Part shown: positions 28,008 through 37,818 of the stretch, one piece after another
How positions within the stretch are numbered: position 1 is the stretch's first letter
Layout of the letters: each line of letters begins with the position of its first letter
Source of the DNA: Aequorivita echinoideorum
GTDB lineage: Bacteria; Bacteroidota; Bacteroidia; Flavobacteriales; Flavobacteriaceae
Direction of reading: 5' to 3'
Length of the DNA: 64,000 bases
Assembly: GCF_018476645.1 (NCBI RefSeq)
Contig: NZ_JAHCTB010000001.1
Coordinates: 372,001-436,000, forward strand
Notes under the pieces: model-generated
The model's input: only the letters and a program-made list of their open reading frames with translations
Database searches by the model: none
What the model was told of the DNA's origin: nothing
Position numbers and translations under genes: made by a program

Positions 28008-29540
28008 ATGAAAATTAAAAATTTATTGCCCAAGCTTGGCGCCATACTTTTTATAATTATTGCGATGGCCTCGTGCCAAGAGGACATCAGCACAATAGGT
28101 TCCGAGATTTTGGGAGAAGAAACGCCCAATGGAATTCTATTTGACCAAAGCACCGTTATTGCTTACAGCAAAAAATTGAACTCAGTACAAACCAATAGAC
28201 TTCCCGCATATCAATTAGGAGTTTACAACGATGCCGTATTCGGAAAAACTACGGCCAATCTTCTCTCACAACTAACACTTTCACAGAATGCGCCAACATT
28301 TGGCGAAAATGCAAGTCTGGATAGTGTTTATATTTATATACCATATTTTAGCACAGGAACAACCGTGGATAGCGAAACTACATACGTTAATGACTCCATT
28401 TTTGGGAATTCAGAGATTAATATCCGGGTTTCGCGATCCAATTATTTTCTACGGGATTTGGATCCCAATTCAAATTTTGAACAGGCCCAAAAATATTATT
28501 CTGATGATGCTTCCCTTTTTGAAGCTAATCTCGGCGAGGAATTAGCCTACATTGAAGATTTTAAACCAAATTCTAACGGATATATTTTTAATGAAGGTAC
28601 AGACGATGAAGTAATACTGGGTCCAGGGCTGCGCATAAAATTGGACTCAACATTTTTTGCGGAGAATATTTTAGCTAAGGAAGGCATGCCAGAATTAAGC
28701 AATAATAACAACTTCATTAATTTTTTAAGGGGAATTTATGTTGAAACAAGTTCGCCAACGGATGATGGAAGCCTCTTTCTTTTTAATCCCGCAAATGCGA
28801 ATATTACTTTGTATTACAGTTCAGATGGAGACGATGGTGAACGGGAGTCAGATACTTTTGTACTGAATTTAGGCGGTATAAATGTAAATACTTTTGAACG
28901 TGAAATCCCAGCTGAACTCAATAGTACATTGGAAAATCAAGATGTAATCAATGGGGAAGAAAATATATATTTACGAGGCGGCGATGTACTGGGCATTGTT
29001 GAGCTTTTCGGGGAAGACCTCGATGGCAACGGCGTACCCGAAGAGTTGGAAATGCTTCGCGAGAAACAATGGCTTATCAACGAGGCCAACCTAATTTTTT
29101 ACGTGAATCAAGATGTAGTCGCTGGCGGTTCCACAGAACCTGAACGGATTGTAATTTACGATATAAACAATAGTAATGTCTTGGCGGACTATACGCTAGA
29201 TTACACAAATGGTCTTGCTCCCGTAAATGCATTAAACATTCATTTGGGAAGACTGGATCGCGGCAATGACGAAAATGGTGATTTTTACAAAATCAGAATA
29301 ACCAATCACATCAGTAATCTAATTAATAGAGATAGTACAAATGTAAAACTGGGTGTCATGGTTTCACAAAATGTACTTGCCCAGACCACCCAAGGCGTAA
29401 GAATTCCCACTTCTCCGGGAGTGAAGGATGTTCCCACAAGTGCCGTAATCTCTCCTGAAGGAACTGTTTTATATGGAAATGCTTCAGCAAATCTGGAAAA
29501 AAGATTAAAACTTCAAATTTATTACACTGAACCCAACTAA
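28008..29540 (+). CDS. DUF4270 lipoprotein
   Basis: This 510-residue secreted lipoprotein has a signal peptide ending IAMASCQED. The start of the mature chain, ISTIGSEILGEE, and the following LPAYQLGVYNDAVFGKTTA are the recognisable DUF4270 segments. The remainder is beta-rich with Asn/Asp-rich loops. DUF4270 proteins are found in Bacteroidetes and have no established function. The gene lies 22 nt after the GT5-like gene and 6 nt before glmS, so the three are very probably co-transcribed, which suggests a link to cell-envelope amino-sugar supply. Confidence 0.88.
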   Translation: MKIKNLLPKLGAILFIIIAMASCQEDISTIGSEILGEETPNGILFDQSTVIAYSKKLNSVQTNRLPAYQLGVYNDAVFGKTTANLLSQLTLSQNAPTFGENASLDSVYIYIPYFSTGTTVDSETTYVNDSIFGNSEINIRVSRSNYFLRDLDPNSNFEQAQKYYSDDASLFEANLGEELAYIEDFKPNSNGYIFNEGTDDEVILGPGLRIKLDSTFFAENILAKEGMPELSNNNNFINFLRGIYVETSSPTDDGSLFLFNPANANITLYYSSDGDDGERESDTFVLNLGGINVNTFEREIPAELNSTLENQDVINGEENIYLRGGDVLGIVELFGEDLDGNGVPEELEMLREKQWLINEANLIFYVNQDVVAGGSTEPERIVIYDINNSNVLADYTLDYTNGLAPVNALNIHLGRLDRGNDENGDFYKIRITNHISNLINRDSTNVKLGVMVSQNVLAQTTQGVRIPTSPGVKDVPTSAVISPEGTVLYGNASANLEKRLKLQIYYTEPN

Positions 29541-29546
29541 AATATT

Positions 29547-31394
29547 ATGTGCGGAATTGTAGGTTATATTGGCAAAAAAGAGGCATATCCCATTGTTTTA
29601 AATGGCCTAAAGCGTTTAGAATATCGAGGTTATGATAGTGCCGGAATCGCATTGTATGACGGTACCGATATTCAACTTTGCAAAACGCAGGGGAAAGTAG
29701 CAAGTCTTGAAGAAAAGGCTGAATCTGAAATTTCAAGAAAAGGAAGTTTGGGAATAGGCCACACCAGATGGGCAACGCACGGGGTGCCTAACGATGTAAA
29801 TAGCCACCCGCACTACTCAAATAGCGGAGATTTGGTAATTATCCATAATGGAATTATCGAAAATTACGATTCCTTAAAAAAAGAACTAAAAAAACGCGGT
29901 TATATATTTCATTCCGATACCGATACCGAGGTGCTTGTCAATCTGATTGAGGATATTCAAATAAATGAAAAAGTAAAACTGGGAAAAGCCGTCCAGATTG
30001 CGCTCAACCAAGTTGTTGGGGCGTACGCCATAGCTCTTTTTGATAAGAAGAAACCAGATGAAATTGTAGTGGCAAAACTGGGAAGTCCGTTGGCCATCGG
30101 GATTGGTGATGATGAATTTTTTGTAGCCAGTGATGCATCACCTTTTATTGAATTTACGAACAATGCCATTTATTTGGAAGATGAAGAAATGGCGATTATC
30201 CGTTTGGGTCGTGATGTAAAAGTGCGTAAAATCAAAGATGATAAATTGGTTGCTCCTTACATTCAAGAACTTCAATTGAATTTGGAACAAATTGAAAAAG
30301 GAGGTTATGACCATTTTATGCTGAAGGAAATTTACGAACAGCCGTCGGTAATAAAAGACACCTATCGCGGGAGATTGCTTGCCGAAAAAGGAATCGTTAA
30401 GCTGGGAGGACTCGAGGATTACATTGAAAAATTCATAAATGCGGACAGAATTATAATCGTTGCCTGCGGAACCTCTTGGCACGCAGGTTTAGTGGCTGAA
30501 TATATTTTTGAAGATCTGGTTCGTATTCCCGTTGAAGTAGAATATGCATCAGAATTTAGATATAGAAATCCGGTAATCTCCGAAAATGATGTTGTTATTG
30601 CCATTTCGCAAAGCGGTGAAACCGCAGATACATTGGCAGCCATAAAACTTGCAAAATCAAAGGGAGCTTTTGTTTATGGAATTTGCAATGTTGTGGGTTC
30701 AACAATTTCAAGGGAAACACACAGCGGCACCTATACCCACGCCGGACCCGAAATTGGCGTAGCTTCTACCAAAGCATTTACTACCCAAATTACGGTACTT
30801 ACTATGATTGCCCTGCGATTGGCAAAAGCCAAAGGCACCATTAGCCAGCGGGATTTTATGCTTTATCTTAGGGAATTGGATCTAATCCCGGATCAGGTTG
30901 AAAAAGCATTAAAAACCGAAGATAAAATCAAGGAAATCGCGGCGGTTTTTAAGGATGTACGCAACTTTCTTTATCTGGGAAGAGGATATAATTTTCCCGT
31001 AGCACTTGAGGGTGCGCTAAAACTCAAGGAGATTTCATACATTCACGCAGAAGGCTATCCCGCCGCCGAAATGAAACACGGCCCAATTGCGCTTATCGAT
31101 GAGCAAATGCCCGTTGTAGTAATTGCCGTGAAAAGCGACCATTACGACAAAGTTGTCAGCAATATTCAAGAAATTAAGGCCCGTAAGGGAAAAATAATCG
31201 CAGTTGTTTCCAAAGGAGATACAGCGGTAAGGGACTTGGCGGATTATGTGATGGAAGTTCCAAAAACTCCCGAAGCATTAACCCCATTGGTCACCACTAT
31301 TCCTCTTCAGCTTTTATCATACCACATAGCCGTAATGTTAGGCAGAAATGTGGATCAGCCCCGTAATTTGGCGAAATCTGTTACGGTTGAATAA
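29547..31394 (+). CDS. glmS: Glutamine-fructose-6-phosphate aminotransferase
   Basis: This 615-residue enzyme makes glucosamine-6-phosphate, the first step to UDP-GlcNAc for peptidoglycan and LPS. The N-terminal glutaminase nucleophile is Cys2 (MCGIVGYIG). TRWATHGVPNDVNSHPH is the glutamine-binding segment, and two SIS domains follow, with CGTSWHAGLVAEY, SQSGETADTLAA and the terminal LAKSVTVE. There is no glmS ribozyme; the gene is only 6 nt from the preceding stop codon. Confidence 0.98.
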   Translation: MCGIVGYIGKKEAYPIVLNGLKRLEYRGYDSAGIALYDGTDIQLCKTQGKVASLEEKAESEISRKGSLGIGHTRWATHGVPNDVNSHPHYSNSGDLVIIHNGIIENYDSLKKELKKRGYIFHSDTDTEVLVNLIEDIQINEKVKLGKAVQIALNQVVGAYAIALFDKKKPDEIVVAKLGSPLAIGIGDDEFFVASDASPFIEFTNNAIYLEDEEMAIIRLGRDVKVRKIKDDKLVAPYIQELQLNLEQIEKGGYDHFMLKEIYEQPSVIKDTYRGRLLAEKGIVKLGGLEDYIEKFINADRIIIVACGTSWHAGLVAEYIFEDLVRIPVEVEYASEFRYRNPVISENDVVIAISQSGETADTLAAIKLAKSKGAFVYGICNVVGSTISRETHSGTYTHAGPEIGVASTKAFTTQITVLTMIALRLAKAKGTISQRDFMLYLRELDLIPDQVEKALKTEDKIKEIAAVFKDVRNFLYLGRGYNFPVALEGALKLKEISYIHAEGYPAAEMKHGPIALIDEQMPVVVIAVKSDHYDKVVSNIQEIKARKGKIIAVVSKGDTAVRDLADYVMEVPKTPEALTPLVTTIPLQLLSYHIAVMLGRNVDQPRNLAKSVTVE

Positions 31395-31403
31395 TTTTTG
31401 CCA

Positions 31404-31580
31404 TTAAGATATTGCCCTTATTTTCTTTGCAAAGTTTGAAAGAAATGCCTGCAAAATTGAAAAAGCGAATAAAATTCCGAAGAACAAATAAATATAGTTG
31501 GGATGATTGCTTACTAGCGCTGCTGAGCCAAGTAATATTATTGCCCAAATTATCGCGTTGACTGTTATTAGTTTTCTCAT
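31404..31580 (-). CDS. 58-residue two-helix membrane protein
   Basis: A short open frame starts at ATG (31580) and reads MRKLITVNAIIWAIILLGSA, then NHPNYIYLFFGILFAF, ending FAKKIRAIS. Two hydrophobic helices (about residues 5-24 and 29-49) are separated by a polar turn, with basic residues at both ends, consistent with a hairpin in the inner membrane with both termini inside. The stop codon lies 10 bp from the glmS stop codon in convergent orientation. No family is recognised with confidence. Confidence 0.6.
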   Translation of the reverse strand: MRKLITVNAIIWAIILLGSAALVSNHPNYIYLFFGILFAFSILQAFLSNFAKKIRAIS

Positions 31581-31840
31581 AAATTATAAGTACGATAATT
31601 ATTTACTTGTTACATAATTGCCTTAAAAGTTTTCCAAATTGCGAAATGAAATTTTAAGTCTGCTCGAAAGTTTTACTTAATAAAATCCATTTTAAGAAAA
31701 TTTCCCTGCCGATATATTCTTTTATAGAATTCGTCGAAAATCACGCAACTAACTTTAAAATGTTACTAGTCATATAATTATATTTAAAAAAGAGAATGGT
31801 TAAGTCTATTAAAATTCTTCGAATTTTTTAAACACAGCCA
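31581..31840. other. Non-coding stretch upstream of atpD
   Basis: An AT-rich region with no convincing open frame or RNA gene. One small inverted repeat, AAAATTC-TTC-GAATTTT, lies near 31811-31827. The atpD promoter begins at 31841. Confidence 0.5.
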
Positions 31841-31872
31841 TTGCGATTTTTATTCAGAAAAAACTATCTTTG
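31841..31872 (+). promoter_or_regulatory. atpD promoter
   Basis: TTG (31841-31843), a 21-nt spacer and TATCTTTG (31865-31872) match the Bacteroidetes consensus. A leader of about 55 nt follows before the atpD ATG at 31934, containing a G run and a T run but no Shine-Dalgarno near the start. Confidence 0.7.
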
Positions 31873-31918
31873 CACCGTTCAAAAAGGGGGTGGTTTTTTT
31901 GCCCTTAGTTAACTATAA

Positions 31919-33439
<1,521 letters not shown>

Positions 33440-33450
33440 ATTGGTTAACA

Positions 33451-33491
33451 GTTGATAGTTGTTGGTCAATAGAATGCCAACAACTATCAAC
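33451..33491 (+). repeat. Perfect 15-bp hairpin between atpD and atpC
   Basis: GTTGATAGTTGTTGG (33451-33465) and its exact complement CCAACAACTATCAAC (33477-33491) enclose an 11-nt loop. No T run follows, so it should not terminate transcription. It occupies most of the 73-nt gap between the two genes. Confidence 0.85.
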
Positions 33492-33512
33492 TAACAACAA
33501 ACAACTAAAAAT

Positions 33513-33788
33513 ATGTACTTAGAAATAGTAACCCCAGAAGCGTCATTAGTTGCCGGAGAAGTTGAAAGTGTTACCGTTCCGGGAGTGGAAGGCGAATTCC
33601 AAATGTTGAACAACCACGCTCCTATTGTTTCTGTTTTGCAGGAGGGAAAAGTGAAGTTTAAGGGAAACCCAACAATTGCGGAAGCTTTCAAAAACAAATT
33701 CACCCAGGAAGATGGAAAATGGATTCTTCATATAAACGGCGGAACTGTGGAATGCAATAACAATCGCGTGATGGTCTTGGCAGATTGA
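33513..33788 (+). CDS. atpC: ATP synthase F1 subunit epsilon
   Basis: This 91-residue protein is the beta-sandwich domain of subunit epsilon: LEIVTPEASLVAGEVESVTVPGVEGEF-like start and LNNHAPIVSVLQEG. The usual C-terminal helical hairpin (full length about 130-140) is absent, as in other Bacteroidetes. That hairpin mediates ATP inhibition in Escherichia coli, so that control is probably lacking here. It is co-transcribed with atpD through the intergenic hairpin and followed by a terminator. Confidence 0.95.
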   Translation: MYLEIVTPEASLVAGEVESVTVPGVEGEFQMLNNHAPIVSVLQEGKVKFKGNPTIAEAFKNKFTQEDGKWILHINGGTVECNNNRVMVLAD

Positions 33789-33811
33789 AACTTCACAATC
33801 TAAAAAATACT

Positions 33812-33849
33812 AAAACCTTCAAACCCAATTCTGGAATTTGAGGGTTTTT
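33812..33849 (+). terminator. Terminator after atpC
   Basis: AACCTTCAAA and TTTGAGGGTT pair with one G-T wobble and are followed by T residues, 25 nt after the atpC stop codon. Confidence 0.75.
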
Positions 33850-33905
33850 CATTTATATTCCTTAAAGTTATATTAATATTCCAATAACTTATACCTCAGG
33901 ATTTG

Positions 33906-33913
33906 TAAATTTG
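33906..33913 (+). promoter_or_regulatory. -7 element of the JmjC-like gene
   Basis: TAAATTTG ends 7 nt before the ATG at 33921, so the transcript would be leaderless or nearly so. No good TTG is seen at -33. Confidence 0.45.
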
Positions 33914-33920
33914 CGCGTTG

Positions 33921-34793
33921 ATGAAGCATATGCAGTTACAGCAAATAGACAGGGTAAAAACCATTACCAAAGAAGATTTTCTAAAAAAATATTTTAAGCC
34001 CCAAAAGCCGGTTGTCATTGAACGGTTTGTTGAGGATTGGCCCGCATTTTCAAAATGGAATCTGGATTATATGGCAGAGGTTGCTGGTGAAAAACAAGTT
34101 CCGCTATATGATAATAGGCCCGTGAGCCACGAGGATGGTTTTAACGAGCCGCACGCCAAAATGAAAATGCGCGATTACGTGGAGCTTCTTAAAAAAGAAC
34201 CTACAAAATACCGCATCTTTCTTTGGAATATTTTAAAGGAAGTGCCCCAACTGCAAAAGGATTTTTGGTTTCCGGATTTTGGGCTGAAATTAATGAAGGG
34301 GCTGCCAATGCTCTTTTTTGGCGGAAAAGATTCGTACACCTTTATGCATTACGACATTGATCTGGCGAATATTTTCCACTTTCATTTTCAAGGAAAAAAG
34401 GAAGTAATTCTTTTTGACCAAAAGCAGAACGATTATCTCTACAAAATCCCTCACTCGCTCATAACCCGCGAAGACATTGATTTTCACGACCCCGATTATG
34501 AAAAATGGCCCGCTTTAAAGAAAGCGAAAGGTTACATTACCCATTTGGAGCACGGAAACGTGCTGTACATGCCCGAAGGCTATTGGCACTACATGCGCTA
34601 TATAACACCTGGTTTTTCCATGAGTCTGCGCGCCATTGCTCGCAATCCAAAAAACTTGGCCAAAGCCATTTACAATATTGCGATTATGCGGTATTTCGAC
34701 ACGTTAATGAGAAAGCTGAAAGGGCAGGAATGGATAGATAAAAAAAATGAGAAAGCTATTCATAACACTCATAAAAAACTGGGCATAGTTTAA
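33921..34793 (+). CDS. Cupin/JmjC-like 2-oxoglutarate oxygenase
   Basis: This 290-residue protein has a cupin_8/JmjC fold. Iron ligands are His143 and Asp145 (MHYDIDLANIFHFHFQG) and His223 (EGYWHYMRYI). PQKPVVIERFVEDWPAFSKW is the typical N-terminal segment of the family. It has the complete HxD...H triad, so an Fe(II)/2-oxoglutarate-dependent hydroxylase is predicted. Relatives hydroxylate proteins or tRNA, but the substrate here is unknown. No signal peptide is seen. Confidence 0.88.
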   Translation: MKHMQLQQIDRVKTITKEDFLKKYFKPQKPVVIERFVEDWPAFSKWNLDYMAEVAGEKQVPLYDNRPVSHEDGFNEPHAKMKMRDYVELLKKEPTKYRIFLWNILKEVPQLQKDFWFPDFGLKLMKGLPMLFFGGKDSYTFMHYDIDLANIFHFHFQGKKEVILFDQKQNDYLYKIPHSLITREDIDFHDPDYEKWPALKKAKGYITHLEHGNVLYMPEGYWHYMRYITPGFSMSLRAIARNPKNLAKAIYNIAIMRYFDTLMRKLKGQEWIDKKNEKAIHNTHKKLGIV

Positions 34794-34798
34794 AGATT

Positions 34799-35272
34799 TT
34801 AGGATATCTCTGAAATCTTTCCATAAACAAGCTCACTTTCCCAGCCGCGATAAAAAAGATAATCGGCAAATTTTTTTCTTTTTTTCTGAAGATTTTTTTC
34901 TGAAGTTAATTGCTGCAAACGCTTTTCTGCCAAGGCTTCAAAGGTATTGTAATATTCCTTTTCTGAAATTTCCTTTAGGGCAATTTGAATATTAAATTTA
35001 GATATTTCGCGAAGCTTCAGTTCATTCAAAATTCTATTTTTGCCCCATTTTTTGGTTCGGAATTTTCCCCGGGCGAAGGTTTGCGCAAATCGTGTTTCGT
35101 TTAAATAATTATTTTCAATTAAATGAAGTAAAATCTGGTCTGCCGCTTCGGGAATCATTCGCATTTCATACAGTTTTTGGGTCACCTCCTTATAGCAGCG
35201 CTCTTGGTACGCGCAATAGCGTTCCAATCTTTTCTTGGCTTCATTTACAGTGTAGGTTTTGTGGGTATCCAA
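34799..35272 (-). CDS. recX: Regulatory protein RecX
   Basis: This 157-residue helical protein limits RecA filament growth. AKKRLERYCAYQERCYKEV is the N-terminal RecX repeat, and ENNYLNETRFAQTFARGKFRTKKWGKNRI is the core, recognised in pieces such as YLNETRFAQTFA and KKWGKNRI. The start codon appears to be TTG (35272); no ATG lies before the conserved region. recA is not in the window. The gene converges on the JmjC-like gene with 5 bp between stop codons. Confidence 0.9.
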   Translation of the reverse strand: MDTHKTYTVNEAKKRLERYCAYQERCYKEVTQKLYEMRMIPEAADQILLHLIENNYLNETRFAQTFARGKFRTKKWGKNRILNELKLREISKFNIQIALKEISEKEYYNTFEALAEKRLQQLTSEKNLQKKRKKFADYLFYRGWESELVYGKISEIS

Positions 35273-35402
35273 TAGAAAATTTTAAGTGAAGATAAAACTT
35301 TTTATTTCCGCAGAAAAAAACCAAGACCCCTGCGCTATAAGAATCACGAACCTAGATGATAGAAACAAAAGCATCCATAGTATCGATAGAATCCATAGAA
35401 AA

Positions 35403-35440
35403 TAAAAAAACCCTTCCGAAGTAAAGTCTTCAAAAGGGTT
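35403..35440 (-). terminator. Terminator after RNase G gene
   Basis: On the minus strand AACCCTT (35440-35434) pairs with AAGGGTT (35415-35409), with an inner GAAG/CTTC pairing, followed by a run of T. It lies directly after the RNase G stop codon. Confidence 0.8.
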
Positions 35441-35446
35441 CTTTTG

Positions 35447-37006
35447 CTATTTTATTAAGTTACCATCTTTGTCGTGAAAGTGGTATTCAAGATACGTGTA
35501 TGCATCCCGAGGTTGAATTTTTACCCATTTTTTGTGCTCCATAAACCATTTGGTACGCACACTGGGAAAACCTTTGGTTAAAAAGGCGGCTATAAATGGA
35601 TGCGCATTGAGCGTTATCTTTTTATAGTCTTTCGTGAAAAGGCGTTTTACCTCATCGTTTATTTTGTTTATCACGATGATGGGCGCTTCAATCTCTCCGT
35701 TTTCATCGCCACCGTTCCCGTTTGCATTTGGGTCTTCCTCACGCGTCTTTATGTTCATTTCTGGACGTACGCGCTGTCTGGTTATCTGTATTAACCCAAA
35801 TTTACTCGGGGGAAGTATTTTGTGCTTTGCCCTATCGTCCTTCATCTCGTCACGAAGATGATTGTAGAGTTGTTTTCTGTGATTGGCATTTGCCAAATCT
35901 ATAAAATCGATCACAATAATACCGCCCATATCACGCAACCTAAGCTGTCTTGCCACCTCTGTGGCCGCAATTAAATTCACTTCCAGCGCTGTGCCTTCCT
36001 GTGTTTTCTGCTTGTTGCTTCGGTTGCCGCTATTTACGTCTATAACGTGCATGGCTTCGGTGTGTTCTATTACCAAATAGGCTCCTTTGCTACCTGATAC
36101 CGTTTTCCCGAAGGAAGTCTTAATCTGTCTTTCAATTCCAAATTTTTCAAAAATGGGAATGTTGGAATCATAAAGTTTTACGATGTTCTCTTTTTTCGGT
36201 GCAATTTCCTGCACGTAATCTTTTATTTGCAAGTAGAGATTTTCATCATCAATATGTATTGCAGAGAATGAATCGTTGAACATATCTCTAATAATTGATG
36301 CGCCCCTGTTTAGCTCGCTCAGCACTTTTGAAGGGTGGTGCGCCCCTTGTAGCTTTTTGCACATGGCCGTCCAGCGATCCATGAGATTTTGTAAGTCTTT
36401 GTCCAGTTCTGCTACTTTTTTGCCCTCGGCTACGGTGCGTATTATCACGCCAAATCCTTTTGGTTTTATGCTTGTAATCAAGCGTTTCAACCTATCCTTT
36501 TCTTCGTTGCTTTCTATTTTCTGTGAAACGGAAACGCGGTCTGAAAATGGCACCAGCACAATATACCTTCCGGCTATGGAAAGTTCTGAGCTTATGCGTG
36601 GGCCTTTGGTGGATATGGGTTCCTTCACTATTTGAACCAATATGGATTGATTGCTTTTAAGGGCATCATTCAAGTTGCCATTTTTATCAATCTCTTTTTC
36701 AAATGGAAAATTATTTAGGGAATAATCCTTGAGTTTTCCGGAACTTACGCTTTTTACAAATTTTAAAAGCGAGAGCACCTTGGGCCCAAGGTCATGATAG
36801 TGTAGAAAACCATCTTTCTCATAGCCTACATTCACGAAGGCGGCGTTAAGCCCGGGAACAGTTTTACGGATTTTGGCAAGAAATATATCGCCTACCGTAA
36901 AGTTATTGTCCTCTTCCTCCTTGTGTAATTCTATAAGTTTTCCATCCTTTAGAAGGGCAAAATCAACTTCTTGTGAACCGGACCTAATAAATAATTCGTA
37001 GTTCAC
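35447..37006 (-). CDS. rng: Ribonuclease E/G family protein
   Basis: This 519-residue endoribonuclease is RNase G-like, with an N-terminal S1 domain (about residues 35-130; GDIFLAKIRKTVPGLNAAFV) and the DNase I-like catalytic region. The Mg ligands are expected in AMHVIDVNSGN and GGIIVIDFIDL. The zinc-link CPxC motif that joins protomers in Escherichia coli RNase E is not visible. Only one cysteine (MCKKLQG) is found in the chain. It processes rRNA and mRNA in the cytoplasm. It lies downstream of HU and the 30-residue basic protein gene. Confidence 0.93.
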   Translation of the reverse strand: MNYELFIRSGSQEVDFALLKDGKLIELHKEEEDNNFTVGDIFLAKIRKTVPGLNAAFVNVGYEKDGFLHYHDLGPKVLSLLKFVKSVSSGKLKDYSLNNFPFEKEIDKNGNLNDALKSNQSILVQIVKEPISTKGPRISSELSIAGRYIVLVPFSDRVSVSQKIESNEEKDRLKRLITSIKPKGFGVIIRTVAEGKKVAELDKDLQNLMDRWTAMCKKLQGAHHPSKVLSELNRGASIIRDMFNDSFSAIHIDDENLYLQIKDYVQEIAPKKENIVKLYDSNIPIFEKFGIERQIKTSFGKTVSGSKGAYLVIEHTEAMHVIDVNSGNRSNKQKTQEGTALEVNLIAATEVARQLRLRDMGGIIVIDFIDLANANHRKQLYNHLRDEMKDDRAKHKILPPSKFGLIQITRQRVRPEMNIKTREEDPNANGNGGDENGEIEAPIIVINKINDEVKRLFTKDYKKITLNAHPFIAAFLTKGFPSVRTKWFMEHKKWVKIQPRDAYTYLEYHFHDKDGNLIK

Positions 37007-37025
37007 TTTAAATTAATTTTTTTCC

Positions 37026-37033
37026 CAAAAATA
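37026..37033 (-). promoter_or_regulatory. Candidate -7 element of rng
   Basis: The minus strand reads TATTTTTG (37033 to 37026), 20 nt upstream of the ATG. No clear -33 TTG is seen. The remaining gap up to 37243 holds a small hairpin, GGTTTTA-TC-TAAAACC (37086-37101), and no gene. Confidence 0.35.
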
Positions 37034-37224
37034 TACCTATACCAGGCGTGCATTATTTGGGAAAGATTAAACAATATTTTTAACAGGTTTTATCTAAAAC
37101 CCGGCGAAATCGCTATATAGCAATGAATGCCTATTCCACGATTTCATTTTCAAAGAACGATTTTTTTAAACTGTTATTCTGAATGGAAGGAATAAAATCC
37201 TTGTTTTCAGAAACATTTTAAAAA

Positions 37225-37254
37225 AGAAAAAGTAGTTTAGAAACTACTTTTTCT
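37225..37254 (-). terminator. Terminator overlapping the stop of the small basic ORF
   Basis: On the minus strand a 14-nt arm AGAAAAAGTAGTTT (37254-37241) pairs with AAACTACTTTTTCT (37238-37225) and is followed by T residues. The arm contains the TAG stop codon (37246-37244) of the 30-residue gene. Confidence 0.85.
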
Positions 37255-37336
37255 TTTTGTGGCGGTTAGCGCGTCTTCTCTTCTTGCGCTTATGGGTCGC
37301 TACTTTATGTCTTTTTCTTTTTTTACCACTTGGCAT
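37244..37336 (-). CDS. 30-residue Lys/Arg/His-rich protein, candidate small ribosomal protein
   Basis: The ORF starts MPSGKKRKRHKVATHKRKKR, continues RRANRHKKKK and ends at TAG. Twenty of 30 residues are Lys, Arg or His, there are no acidic residues, and no hydrophobic helix. This is the composition of very small ribosomal proteins such as bL34, bL36 or THX. A new large-subunit protein, bL38, was reported in the Flavobacterium johnsoniae ribosome; I suspect this is the same protein but cannot confirm it from memory. It lies 63 nt downstream of the HU gene, and a terminator begins inside its stop codon, so its mRNA ends exactly here. That favours a real gene. Confidence 0.7.
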   Translation of the reverse strand: MPSGKKRKRHKVATHKRKKRRRANRHKKKK

Positions 37337-37399
37337 ACTAAAGTTTTTTATGTCCCTCCTATCCAGATTTGCACCGGGACGTGGCGGGGCGGGTTATTA

Positions 37400-37690
37400 T
37401 TATTTTACGTCCACGTTAGTCTTAACACCTTCAACAAAAACTTTCGCTGGTTTAAAGGCTGGGATATTATGGGCAGGTATTTTGATTGTAGTGTTTTTAG
37501 AAATATTTCTTCCAGTTTTTTCAGCTCTTGTTTTAATGATAAAACTTCCAAAACCTCTTAAATAAACGTTGTCACCACTCTCCAATGAATTTTTCACTTC
37601 ATCCATAAAGGTTTCAACAGTAGCTTGAACTTCATTCTTTTCCATTCCTAGTTTTTCTGAGATCTTCGCTACGATATCTGCTTTCGTCAT
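37400..37690 (-). CDS. HU/IHF family DNA-binding protein
   Basis: This 96-residue nucleoid protein starts MTKADIVAKISEKLG and carries the DNA-binding arm region GFGSFIIKTRAEKTGRNISK followed by IPAHNIPAFKPAKVF. The arm carries the conserved Arg and the intercalating Pro region (NTTIKIPAHNIPAFKP). The C-terminal tail is short. It bends and packages DNA. It has its own promoter, and the small basic ORF follows. Confidence 0.96.
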   Translation of the reverse strand: MTKADIVAKISEKLGMEKNEVQATVETFMDEVKNSLESGDNVYLRGFGSFIIKTRAEKTGRNISKNTTIKIPAHNIPAFKPAKVFVEGVKTNVDVK

Positions 37691-37740
37691 TATATATAAA
37701 TTTTAATTAATTAATCTTTTACTAGATTTTTTTGAGTGGG

Positions 37741-37772
37741 CAAATATACGTATTTTAAAATCAATAAATCAA
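37741..37772 (-). promoter_or_regulatory. Promoter of the HU gene
   Basis: On the minus strand TTG (37772-37770), a 21-nt spacer and TATATTTG (37748-37741) match the Bacteroidetes consensus. The leader is about 45 nt. Confidence 0.65.
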
Positions 37773-37818
37773 ACCATAATCCTTTAAAATTTAATCACAT
37801 ATAGGCTATTTTTACCGA

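Noticed and set aside
29450-29546. glmS ribozyme upstream of glmS
   Set aside because: The preceding gene ends 6 nt before glmS, leaving no space; no ribozyme-like fold is seen.
37257-37565. Two plus-strand ORFs of about 100 codons opposite HU and the small basic ORF
   Set aside because: They overlap HU and the basic protein, both with better sequence support, and share no family features.
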